From assembly GCA_032716605.1 (NCBI GenBank), contig CM064480.1:47834932-47898931 (forward strand): 64,000 nt of DNA. Direction: 5' to 3'. Of this stretch, positions 10,805 to 21,110 are shown piece after piece. The DNA comes from Paralithodes platypus (taxonomy: Eukaryota; Arthropoda; Malacostraca; Decapoda; Lithodidae). Every line of letters starts with the position of its first letter. Within the stretch, counting starts at the first letter, position 1. Under the pieces are notes generated by a model. The model did no database searches. It had not been told where the DNA came from and saw only the letters and a program-made list of their open reading frames with translations. Made by a program: the position numbers and the translations under genes.

Positions 10805-10955
10805 GCCTTTTAACTGTCTTGATAGCGTAATGTTTAGTGCGCAGAATTTTGGTGTGAGTATCTTGGGTTCGAATCCTTGGAGTACCGCATGTATTCATTA
10901 GTTTCATTGATTTCATTAATTAGGTTTATTTGTAAGTTAATTGGTGGGTTGGTGA
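10805..10955 (+). mobile_element. tRNA-derived SINE (same family as 655-815)
   Basis: A-box-like tagcgtaatgt at 10823-10833 and B box ggttcgaatcc at 10866-10876, followed by the shared tail with CATGTATTCATTA and TTTCATTGATTTCATTA. Confidence 0.65.
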
Positions 10956-11399
10956 TACTATGCATATTTCCACATAGCGATTTTGATATGTTGTTTTGAC
11001 TTTATATTGTCTTTGTCCCTGTTTTGGTTTGAATTTGTTTGCAAGTTTTACATTTTAAATTATGTATCTAGGCCTTTGTTTTTCTTTATTTAATCTAGTA
11101 TTGTTGTGGATTCTAAAGACATCCTCTGCCGACATGTGTTCCTTGCCTACTTAACTTTAGAGAAAGTCTCTTGTCTTGGAAATCAACCGTGTGAGGATTA
11201 CACTTCTGGCTGAGATTTTTATTAAGGTTGACAGAGAGTTATAATTAATTGTATATAACAAATTACATTTACAGTATATATGCACATCTGTAATCCATAG
11301 CAAAATTACTATTGTTGGTCATGATTGGTCAGAGTATTGTACAGTATTACAATGGGGCTTTAGTGAGTGATCTCAATGATGTTTTGTGTATAATAGGAA
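10956..11399. other. AT-rich spacer
   Basis: Nothing recognised apart from T-rich runs and a tacagtatat motif. Confidence 0.4.
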
Positions 11400-11715
11400 G
11401 TGTTAGATAGTCTTAATTTATCTAATCTGAATGATAGTTACCCACAAATAAGGCTGTTACAGAGATAGTTAGGTTTAAGTGTTAGATAGTCTTAATTTAT
11501 CTAATCTGAATGATAGTTACCGACAAATAAGGCTGTTACAGAGATAGTTAGGTTTAAGTGTTAGATAGTCTTAATTTATCTAATCTGAATGATAGTTACC
11601 CACAAATAAGGCTGTTACAGAGATAGTTAGGTTTAAGTGTTAGATAGTCTTAATTTATCTAATCTGAATGATAGTTACCCACAAATAAGGTTGTTACAGA
11701 GATAGTTAGGTTTGT
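11400..11715. repeat. 79-bp tandem repeat, 4 copies
   Basis: Unit starts at 11400, 11479, 11558 and 11637, each beginning gtgttagatagtcttaattt. The copies differ at only one or two bases. Confidence 0.95.
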
Positions 11716-11739
11716 TTTTACAACTATTAAGAGAGATAT

Positions 11740-12040
11740 TTTTTTTCTAGTTTCCTCCTTAGACATTTATCAAGCTTATAAGAAATATCCTCAAGATCTC
11801 CCTTCAAGATGAATATGTGAATTTTTCAGTAGAAAAATACCCTACCAAAATTGCAGGTTTGCTATTGCTCACCAGAAAAAAATTGCCAAAGAAATGGGGT
11901 CCAAGGTCTTACAATAGCCAAACTAATGGGGTGAGCGGCGGAGAGTCTCTAAAAATTTCAAAATTAATGGGGCTAAACATGTGGGAGAAGAGGGCCCAGA
12001 AAACAAATCCCCTTAAGGACTATGGAATGGCAAGCAAATT
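11740..12040 (+). repeat. Dispersed repeat, divergent copy
   Basis: It shares in order gtttcctcc, atcaagctta, a tttttcagtagaaaaat segment and aatggggctaaacatg with copies at 39186-39420, 40655-40790 and inside both long LTRs (47560-47875, 54517-54835). Superfamily unknown. Confidence 0.55.
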
Positions 12041-12166
12041 ATGCAGCTTTAACCATCGATTTAGATAAAGTTTGCTGTTTTCTTTCCATTTCTATATAAT
12101 ATATGTTGGAAAGCAGTATAAGGTAATTAAAAGTACTGTAACAGCTCTCTGGGTAACTGTACAATT

Positions 12167-12390
12167 CCCGACTTGCGAGTTTCGTTCTACTGTATAAGGA
12201 AGTTGGAGCTCTAGCCATTAATATTTATCAGAATTACCAGCTAAAATACGGTCATAATACATAGATAAATACATAAAACCAAATTGAACATACTTTTTAT
12301 ACATTAGAAACCCACACTATTATTGCATTTCTCTTTAATATCGATGTTCACGGCTCCAACTTCCTTATAGAACGAAACTCGCAAGTGGTC
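12167..12390. mobile_element. MITE with AATT target duplication (224 bp)
   Basis: Inverted ends of ~36 bp: cgacttgcgagtttcgttct at the left pairs with agaacgaaactcgcaagtgg at the right, and both continue with the complementary aaggaagttggagc. AATT flanks both sides (12163-12166, 12391-12394). A second copy at 39705-39924 has the same ends and the same AATT. Non-coding. Confidence 0.8.
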
Positions 12391-12461
12391 AATTGTCCAC
12401 TTACATTTGTATCCACCCCTTGATTATATGTATGGAAGGATAAATAGCAGGATCGAATTAA

Positions 12462-12668
12462 CCCTTTCTCTACCAGCGACATCTTTTATCTTTTTTTCTG
12501 GCTACTATTAGACAATTTTATTCAGTTTATAAAAGGCCTCCAACAATTAACAGCCTTCGATCTATCTCGCTTAACCCTTTTAGCTACCACAGATCCTTAT
12601 TAAACTGCAAACAATTCTCTAAACATAGCCAAAATAATATAAAAAAGACGTCGCCGGTACCAAAGGGG
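12462..12668. mobile_element. 207-bp TTAA MITE (foldback, piggyBac-type)
   Basis: TTAA at 12458-12461 and 12669-12672. The left end CCCTTTCTCTACCAGCGAC pairs with the right end GTCGCCGGTACCAAAGGGG. Internal arms (ttagacaattttattcag and related) also pair, so the whole unit folds back. It is the same length as the copy at 39472-39678. Confidence 0.8.
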
Positions 12669-12925
12669 TTAAGAGTGTATATTGTTATTCAGGAGTTATG
12701 TAGTAGTTATTCATACATACAGTACATACATAAACTTAAAGATCGAGTGCTCCACACAAACTGCGGTCCTGGTTTCACGTCCTAATGGCGGCGTTTCAGG
12801 CAGCCCTGTTAAGAGCTGCCTCATTTATCAGGTTCTTTGATTTAAGATCAGATTGCAAAGTCCGATCCCACATCTTTTTTGGTCCGCCCCTTGGTGCAGC
12901 TCCCTCCACATTCATGGACTTCCAT

Positions 12926-13214
12926 CTATTGTTAGTGAGTGCTGTATGTATTGTTAGTGAGTGCTGTATGTATTGTTAGTGAGTGCTGTATGTATTGTTA
13001 GTGAGTGCTGTATGTATTGTTAGTGAGTGCTGTATGTATTGTTAGTGAGTTCTGTATGTATTGTTAGTGAGTGCTGTATGTATTGTTAGTGATGCTGTAT
13101 GTATTGTTAGTGAGTGCTGTATGTATTGTTAGTGCTGTATGTATTGTTAGTGAGTGCTGTATGTATTGTTAGTGAGTGCTGTATGTATTGTTAGTGAGTG
13201 CTGTATGTATTTTG
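12926..13214. repeat. 22-bp tandem repeat, ~13 copies
   Basis: Unit tgttagtgagtgctgtatgtat with a few shortened units (for example lacking gtgag near 13130). Confidence 0.95.
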
Positions 13215-13924
13215 TACTATTGTTAACATCTTGTCAAATTGCAAATTTGTTTGAATATGTTAGATTTTAATCAAGTCGATCAATTAATTTATCCAAATTC
13301 CATCCCCTTCAAACAAGGTAACGTAAATGATTAAGTTGAAAATGTTCTTGATATACACAGATTGATAATGAACAGTGCACACTTAAAGTATATCACAAAG
13401 TTGACGATTATAATTTTAACATAATAAACTTTCCTTTCCTTAGTAATATTGATAATAAAATAACATATAATTGTTTTTATTCCCTAAGATGACGACTTTT
13501 GGGCTAGAGCTATATTACTATACAGACTCTTAGTAAACGAGGTTTTGTTTCAAGTATATTGTTGCATATTTGTTTTATTTGTAAGGTCAATTATTGTGAC
13601 TATTTTTAACTTTGATATCAATAATTTTAATTAAGCATATTTGTACTTGAAGTTTCTCGTATAACCTCTGCTTACTGATTGTCTGTATTTTGATTGTTTA
13701 TCTACAGTACTTCTACTGTTATTGATTTTTTCTATAAAATTCATTGTTCTTGTTAAAAGGGTACCGGTAGGCTACTCTTTGTTTAAATATGTTGTTGCTT
13801 CTTCATTTTTGCAATGTTATACTTTATTTTATTGTATCTATTCACTTTTGATAGTATCAATGGCTTGCCTTTGTGATATCCTAAATTTATTTGTACAATA
13901 AATGTAGGTTATTTGTAGGGTTGT
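13215..13924. other. AT-rich spacer
   Basis: No gene-like frame or repeat recognised. Confidence 0.45.
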
Positions 13925-14588
13925 ACCCCCCTATTACTACGCCCTTTGACAAGGTTGGGGGGCTTCGGGGCCAGCGACTGGAGTGATGGAGGGTTTTGGA
14001 GTTTTCCCTTTCCCTCTCCCCTCGAGCTTTTGTCGTTGGCTTGTCTAATTTTGTGTAGTTTTTCATTCCTCTTTCTATGTTTTTCCCCTTCTATTCTTAT
14101 TCTGTCTCATTCGGTTGTCCTTCCGGCAGCTTATATCACATACCTCCCTGGCCTGGCTAGGTTATAGGCTCCTGACCTGATTTGTCTCTTTGGTCTTTGC
14201 GGCTGAGCTGACTCGATTCCCCTCAGTAGTGCATTTTTTTTGCATCTCGCTGTGATTGTTTTCTACCTTAGACCTGATCTCTCATTCTTCGCCCTTGATC
14301 ACTTCTTGGTTGGTGCTGCAGTGTAGCAGTTCTTGCCTCATCCTGCGGCCCTGCCCTATAAGAGCTCTGCTGTGGAGCTCATGTGGTCCGGCTGAACTGG
14401 TGAAATGGCGAGAAATGTCTGCGTGTCTTCACCTTCCTAGATTTGTTTACCTCCTGCCCTCCCCTATCTATCTTGACTCATTTAGTTATATATATTGATC
14501 GAATCCTTCGGCCCAGCCCTATGAGAGTTATTTTGTAGAGCTCAGTGGTCTGGTTAAACTAATATTAAAAAAAAAAAAAAAAAAAAAT
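13925..14588 (+). mobile_element. Poly(A)-tailed retroposon, first copy of a tandem pair
   Basis: ~660-bp unit starting near ccccctattactacgccc and ggggcttcggggccagcgac and ending in an A-run at about 14567-14587. It is directly followed by a second copy. Two more copies lie on the minus strand at 40893-42072, also as a head-to-tail pair. The A-tail argues for RNA-mediated copying; I cannot place the family (long SINE or LINE 3' end). Confidence 0.6.
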
Positions 14589-15235
14589 ACACGCCCCTTG
14601 TCTCGGTTGAGGGGCTTCGGGGCCAGCGACTGGAGTTTGATGGGTGAGGGTTCTGGATGTTTTCCTTTCTCCTAAAGCTTTTGTTGTCGGCTTGACTAAT
14701 TTTGCGTAGTTTTTCATTCCTCTTTCCATTTTTTTCCCCTTCTATTCTTATTCTGTCTCATCGGTTGTCCTTCCGGCAGCCTATATCACATGCCTCCCTG
14801 GCCTGGCTAGGTTGTAGGCTCCTGACCTGATTTGTCTCTTAGGTCGCAGCTGCTGCGGCCGAGCTGACTTGATTCCCCTCGGTAATGCATTTTGTGTGCA
14901 TCTCGCTGTGATTTTTTTCTACTGTAGACCTGATCACTCATTCTTCGCCATTGATCACTTCTTGGTTGGTGCTGCAGTGTAGCAGTTCTTGCCTCATCCT
15001 TCGGCCCTGCCCTATAATAGCTCTGCTGTGGAGCTCATGTGGTCCGGCTGAACTGGTGAAATGGCGAGAAATTTCTGCGTGTCTTCACCTTCCTAGATTT
15101 GTTCACCTCCTGCTTCTCCCTATCTATCTTGACTTGATTAGTTGTCCATCTTGATCTAATCCTTCCGGCTAGCCCTATTAGTGTTCTTTTGTGGAACGCA
15201 GTGGTCTGGTTAAACAAATTTTATAAAAAAAAAGT
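14589..15235 (+). mobile_element. Poly(A)-tailed retroposon, second copy of a tandem pair
   Basis: Roughly 90% similar by eye to 13925-14588 throughout, including the segment aactggtgaaatggcgagaa. It ends in ataaaaaaaaag followed by a TA run. Confidence 0.6.
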
Positions 15236-15999
15236 ATATATATATATATACTGTACAGTATAATTATGCAATTGGAGAAAGTTCAGAATATTGTTGCCAT
15301 TTGTTGTGTGTTGATGTCCATTTAAATTTTTAATAAACATACAAGGAGCTATATTTGTTCATGATTAGCCTAGCTTTGTCATAATTTAACAATGGATTTA
15401 CTATGGATGTATTTGTTGTACTCTGTTCAAATGTACTTGGCAGTGTATCCTCCCACAATAAGTATGATATTGACAGCAGATGACTGTTTGGCAGTGGTGT
15501 GTGGCATGGATCTTGAAACAAAATACAACTTATGAACAACTTATATCCAAAATATTTAAGTAAATTGAACCACTCAGCATTAACTGTTAAAATAAAGCCT
15601 GGGAAAAGCTGTCAAGTAAATTTGAACAGTGTATAGTATTTAAGTACATTTTTACAGCCATATAGAAGTTTTGACATACACTTAAACAAATTGTCCTCTA
15701 CTATAGGAGAAGTTAATGTGGAATTTGCTGTAAATGGAGATTGTAAACTTTAGGATCTTTGAATAATCATGTGATGTGAGTGCTACTGAATCTGAAGATG
15801 TGGAGAACTGACATTTAATGACAATAGACAAAATATAAGCAATATTGGATCAATAATAACGTGCATATATATTACTGTTGATATGTGGTCACTATTTTAA
15901 CTGGTAAAGAAACTCATTGACAGTTGTATTGTGTATTGATTATAAGTCATACTGGCTACACCTGATGCGTGCTTTTATCACCATGCACAAGAGTTGGGT
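15236..15999. other. AT-rich spacer
   Basis: A TA run at 15236-15251, then unremarkable sequence. No supported gene. Confidence 0.45.
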
Positions 16000-16180
16000 T
16001 AGGGTGGGTGCCCTAATGCATCAAGGACTTCAGTAAAAAAGTTGCCACTGATTGCTAGACAGTGCCGTTCACCAACAGCACTGGCGTCTGCCAATAACAC
16101 ACAGGCTGGCCCGAGACTCGAACCATCAACCTCACAGTTTGCAGGCGAGTGCTCTACCAACCGCGCTACACCTGTGGGTA
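16000..16180 (-). mobile_element. tRNA-Cys-like SINE
   Basis: On the minus strand a tRNA-like head begins at 16172 (ggtgtagcgcggttggtaga). The anticodon loop reads CTGCAAA, anticodon GCA as in tRNA-Cys, and the B box GGTTCGAGTCT is the complement of 16114-16124. A ~100-bp non-tRNA tail follows to about 16000. The head lacks a matching 3' acceptor strand and CCA context, so it is a SINE, not a tRNA gene. Confidence 0.75.
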
Positions 16181-16611
16181 GAAACTCCATAGCTGTAGCC
16201 CAGGCCTTGGGGAGCAAGGCGATCATGGTCCAAGTATGACTAAGGCGTATGTGTGGCAGCGGAGGTTTGTTGGGCAACCAGATGGCGTTATTCTCATAAG
16301 CTGAAGTAGGCGGAGTTGGGATGCCCAGGTGTGGCAAGGGCTCTGGTGTAGTAGACTTTGGCTTAGAAAAGTCTGGTGATGTTGGCTTAGGCTCTACAGG
16401 TGGACAGATGTGTACAGGCTGCAGGGTGGTTACAGCTGTGGTGCATAAATCAGGGTGCCAGTGGCACTCAAAGCAAGGAGGTGACAGTTGTATATTATGA
16501 AGCCTGGTGCAATTGGTACACAAAGACGTTAAATGGCTGCCATTCTCATACGAAGCAACGGGTGTGCCATTGGTATATAAAGCCATTTGATTATTGCCAG
16601 TACTACACAAA
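16181..16611. other. Spacer with a minus-strand open frame of doubtful meaning
   Basis: A 235-codon minus-strand frame (15999-16706) crosses this spacer. Its start lies in a repeat unit and its end in the SINE. Only the middle is unique: a CTNC...CFEC cysteine cluster and a Pro-rich run. I do not call a gene. Confidence 0.4.
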
Positions 16612-17103
16612 ATCTTTAAAAACTCCATAGACGAGTTATTTATGAACGAATTTTCTTTTAATTTATAACATAAGTAATCTTTGGCTAGCAAAATCGAATG
16701 GCGCAAACATAATTAAAATCGGACATTTAGTTTAGGATTTCGATTTTGACTGGGCCTTCCTGGAGGGCCCAGGGGACCGTTTTTTGGACATTAAAAGTCC
16801 TCTTTAGCCCAAACTATAAGTCCTAGGGAATTCTACTTTGTGCCATTCGATTTTTATCGCCGAGATGCTTCTAGACATGGTCTTAGATTTCATTTTCGCC
16901 CAGCCATTCGGCCAGAATCGAAAATATTTTTTTCTCAAAAACCTTGGGTTTAAAAATTAAGCCCAGGCAAATCGGTGATTTTGGTCGAACTTTGACTTGT
17001 CAATATTATTACATATTTGGATTCGTCTCGCCGTTGACAATTCAACGGTTTTTTTTTTAAATGTTGACCTATTTTTAGGCCCCCTAGGCCTATTTTAAAG
17101 TTT
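16612..17103. repeat. ~490-bp tandem repeat, unit 1
   Basis: Starts tttaaaaactccatagacga and ends ggccccctaggcctatttta. Repeated immediately downstream with ~90% identity by eye. Function unknown. Confidence 0.85.
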
Positions 17104-17555
17104 AAAAACTCCATAGAAGAGTTATTTATGAACGGATTTTGTTTAAATTTATACCATAAGTACACTTTGGCAAGCTGAATCGAATGGCGCAAACATAATT
17201 AAAATCGGACCATTAGTTTAGGATTTCGATTTTGACTGAGCCTTCCTGGAGGGCCCAGGGGACCGTTTTTTGGACTTTAAAAGTCCTCTGTAGCCCAAAC
17301 TATAAGTCCTGGGGAATTCTACTTGGTGCCATTCGATTTTTCTCGCCGAGCTTCTTTTAGACATGGTCTTAGATTTCATTTTCGCCCAGCCATTTGGCCA
17401 GAATCGAAAATATTTTTCCCCAGGCAAATCGGTGATTTTGGTCAAATTTGGACTTGTCAATATTAATACATATTTGGATTCGTCTCGCCGTTGCGGATTC
17501 AACGGTATATATATTTTTTTAATTTTGATCTATTTTTAGGCCCCCTAGGCCTATT
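17104..17555. repeat. ~450-bp tandem repeat, unit 2
   Basis: Second copy of 16612-17103, lacking about 35 bp near 17417. Its end is interrupted by the 480-bp TTAA MITE. The equivalent uninterrupted sequence in unit 1 (around 17098-17104) shows the empty site. Confidence 0.85.
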
Positions 17556-17559
17556 TTAA

Positions 17560-18039
17560 CCCTTAATTAGCGGCTCACCACATAAGTCGAGTTAAATAAA
17601 GCTGGACTATGTGGCGGCGCTCGACATAGGTCGAGTGGCAATTTCAGCACGTAATGTTGCTGAGAGAGAGAGACAAGTGGTGGCAGGAGACTAGCGAGCG
17701 TATGACTGCTCCAGACCACCGCGGCGAACCTACTGACATGAATCTCAGCTCCCTCCTCCCTCTCTCACTCGCTACATACTGAATTATATGGGGAAAGTAC
17801 CGAATTACATGCTTTTTGCACTCGCGTTGCACGGTTATTGCAAGAAAACTAGCCATCATAAAAGGATCGTTATGGTGTCATTCGAAAGCTCTGTTTATGC
17901 CCTTTCAGGGATAGGTACTTGTTTTGCGTTCTGGGTCTTATTTAGGCATGAAAATGATCACGTAAACAGCCCTATTTTGGCTAAAAACACCCCGCTGGGC
18001 GGTACATATAAATAAACCACATAGGCCGCTCGTAAGGTG
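17560..18039 (+). mobile_element. 480-bp TTAA MITE (piggyBac-type)
   Basis: TTAA at 17556-17559 and 18040-18043. The left end is CCCTTAATTAGCGGC; the right end, complemented, is CACCTTACGAGCGGC. A second copy of exactly 480 bp lies inverted at 51888-52367. Both copies keep an open 75-codon frame (here 17788-18015) differing at three residues. It shows no recognised domain and may be chance. Confidence 0.85.
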
Positions 18040-18043
18040 TTAA

Positions 18044-18540
18044 AGTTTAAAAACTCAATATTTCAAATTATCTGGAAATGTTTACACTTTATACAAATAC
18101 AGTATACATTTTTAGACTTCCATTTTTTAAACCTGAAAGTTAAACACAATATTACACTTTTAAACTTCAATATTTCACTTTTAAACTTCAATATTTCAAA
18201 TTATCTGGAAATTGTTACACTTTATACAAATACAGTATACATTTTTAGACTTCCATTTTTTAAACCTGAAACTTAAACACAATATTACACTTTTAAACTT
18301 CAATATTTCACTTTTAAACTTCAATATTTCAAATTATTTGGACAACATTTTTACACTTTATACTAATACAGTATACATTTTTAGACTTCCATTTTTTTAA
18401 CCTGAAACTTAAACACAATATTACACTTTTAAAATTCAATATTTCACTTTTAAACTTCAATATTTCAAATTATGTGGACTTTTTACACTTTATACAAATA
18501 TAGTATACATTTTTAGACTTACATTTTTTAAACCTGAAAC
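18044..18540. repeat. AT-rich ~140-bp satellite, left part
   Basis: Units built from cactttatacaaatacagta, tacatttttagacttc, aacctgaaacttaaacacaa and repeated cttttaaacttcaatatttc. The array stops inside a unit at 18540 and resumes at 26478 with the missing half, the piggyBac element lying between. Confidence 0.9.
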
Positions 18541-18766
18541 TTAACCCGTCGAGCCTGCGGGGAGACTCATAAGAGTTCCCCCGGCGCACTGCGGGGCGAC
18601 TCTTAAGAGCAGAGACTTTGAACACGTACGAAAACCGCGCGTTTATAGCCAGGCGGCTGAAAATTGGTGTGGGTATAGTACTACATGTCAACTCTCGATA
18701 CCACCCCGCCAAACGCTCGCCCCGCACTCGTGCAAGCACCACCGCGCCAGTAACCACGCACTAGTC

Positions 18767-21110
18767 ATGGAGCCCACACGTCCCTCACGCTCGCTCCCTG
18801 ATGACACAACCAGCCCTCCTTCTGGTGGTGTTAGCCGCCGTGGAAGGCAGAGGGTGGCTGCTAAAGACCCTAGCTACCAGTACGACACGCCCTACAGCTC
18901 AGAGGACGAAGCACCAGCACCCAAAGCATGAAAAACACGTGCAAGCAGGGCAATGGCACAGAGGTCATTGGTCTTTCGGGACACTGCCACCACGACCCAG
19001 GCCACTGCAACAACCACTACCACCACCACTGCCACCACTGCCACCCCTGCCACCGGTACCAGCGACGCAGGAGGCCTCCCTAGGGCTGCATTACCTGCGG
19101 GGGCGGGAAAAATGAAAGGCACGGGCGTAGGGAAGAGAACCCGTACGCCAGCCACAGTGCCCCTACCACCACCACCACCACCAGCCGCCCCTGGCGCGGC
19201 TGCCCCTGCCGCCCCTGCTGCCCCTGCCGCCCCTGCCGCCCCTGCTGCCCCTGCCGCCCCTGCCGCCCCTGCCCAAGGAACAGGGAAGGGGAAGGGGAAA
19301 GGGAGAGGGAAAGCGACTGGGAAAGCGACTGCTGGCCCTGGTGTCCCTGCCGGCCCTGCTGCCCCTGTTGCCCCTGCCGCCCATGCCGCCCCTGCCCAAG
19401 GAACAGAGAGAAGGGCGACAGGCACCACCATCATCTTGCCATCAAGGCCATGCACCACTGCTGCCCCTGCCGCCCATGCCGCCCCTGCCCAAGGAACAGA
19501 GAGAAGGGCGACAGGCACCACCATCATCTTGCCATTAAGGCCACGCACCACTGCTGCTCCTGCCGCCGCCGCTGCCGCCGCCCCTGCCGCCGCCCCTGCC
19601 ACCGCCTCTGCTGTCCCTGTCCATAAGACTCCCGCACGTGCCAAAGTGACCCGGAAAACTCTGACACCATCTAAGTATGCCGCCCTGCTGTTTGATGGTG
19701 ATTCGCAGGACATTGGCAGCCCGGGTTTCGACGACGAAGCCCTAGCACGGGACCAAGGGTGGGGGGATTTGGGAGTGGACAGTGGGAGTGAGTCCGACGT
19801 CGGTGACGAAAATGAGGAAGGGAATCGTCTGTCAAGTGAAGAGGAGGGTAATGATGATGAAGTGCTGTATCGCGACCATGGAAGCGATATTTCAGACGAT
19901 GAAGCAGACGCAGACGACATTCCGATCCCTGAGCTGCCTTCGTTCGATTGGTCTGACGGGGTAAATTTTGTACCTGACGTGCCCCAGTTCAATCCTGGGA
20001 CGTCAGGAACAACTGACGACTGACCCTGTGATGATCAAGCGAACGAAAGCGACTTCTTCCTCGCTTTTTTCGACATGGAGGTAATGACGTACATCGTTGC
20101 CCAAACAAACGCCTACTACAGGTGGGTGTTTGGCAGATTGGACGTCCTTTCTCCAAAAGCGAGAATACGAGGCTGGGTGGATACGACTGTGGAAGAATTT
20201 ATGACGTTCTTTGCCTTGTTGTTCCTCATGCCTCTGATCAAGAAGCATGTGTTGCAACACTATTGGAAGCACGACCCTCTCATCGCCACCCCAACTTTCA
20301 ATAAGTTCATGACTCGTGACAGATTTTTGTTGCTGCTAAGATTTATGCACTTTGCAGACAACGAAAATCCTAACAGGATTGACAGGATATGGAAAGTTCG
20401 GGATGTGTTCACCATGTTGTTGGAGAGGTATAGGAAATACTTTTACCCCTTCCTCAATTTGGTGATTGATGAGTCGCTCGTGCTCTTCAAAGGACGTCTT
20501 GTTTTCAAGCAGTATATCCCCTTGAAGAGGCATAGGTTCGGAATCAAGCTCTTCGTGTTGTGCGACTGTGAAACTGGAATAGTGCTTGACATGATCGTGT
20601 ATACAGGAACTGACATTGACGTACCGAAAGCCGCTGCCAATGACCCCATGGGCATGTCAGGTGCCATCGTCAGGAAAATGTTGGCACCTTACCTGGGCAA
20701 AGGCCACATCATCTACACTGACAACTGGTATACTTCTCCTGCTCTCTGCCAGTTTCTTTATGACAACCAAACGGGGTCATGTGGGACTGTCAGAAAGACA
20801 AGAAAGTTTATGCCAAAGTTCACAGGTGATGTCATTCCTCTCACAGATGCCTCCTCCAGTGACACACCTTCAGAAGACGACCTGGCCCAGGAACACCGCG
20901 AGAGGCATGTGCGAAGAAGGCGACGAAAGGGGCAGAAATACAAGCAGCTCGAGAAGTGTGGGAAACTGATAGCCCTGAAGTGGAAGGATAAGCGAGACGT
21001 CCACCTGCTTTCCACCGTCCACACAGGTGCCCAGGTGGATTCTGGCAAAATCCACTACCGAACCAGGAAGACAATCTACAAGCCCGACATGGTAGTGGAC
21101 TACACAAAAA
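18767..21110 (+). pseudogene. piggyBac transposase, first copy (two in-frame TGA, C-terminus lost)
   Basis: An ATG at 18767 opens a frame that meets TGA at 18929-18931 and TGA at 20021-20023 but otherwise stays open in the same frame to 21110 and beyond. The N-terminal part is Ala/Pro-rich, then acidic (about 19690-19980), as is usual upstream of the catalytic domain. The catalytic part from the ATG at 20075 has the three Asp of the DDD triad: D132 in VIDES, D216 in YTDNWYT and D342 in MVVDYTKN. After D342 the sequence jumps back into the Ala/Pro-rich region because of the tandem duplication, so the last Asp region and the Cys-rich domain are absent. The open frame 20075-21709 (544 codons) is thus a chimera. 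Not functional as it stands, unless TGA is recoded. Confidence 0.85.

Noticed and set aside
10107..11715. CRISPR-like array
   Set aside because: The repeats are contiguous without unique spacers, and the window is eukaryotic.
16000..16180. Functional tRNA-Cys gene
   Set aside because: A and B boxes and the anticodon loop are present, but the acceptor stem does not pair and a long non-tRNA tail follows, so it is a SINE.
18892..19992. 366-codon minus-strand Ala/Gly-rich frame
   Set aside because: Antisense of the GC-rich Ala/Pro-coding and acidic part of the piggyBac transposase; composition keeps it open.
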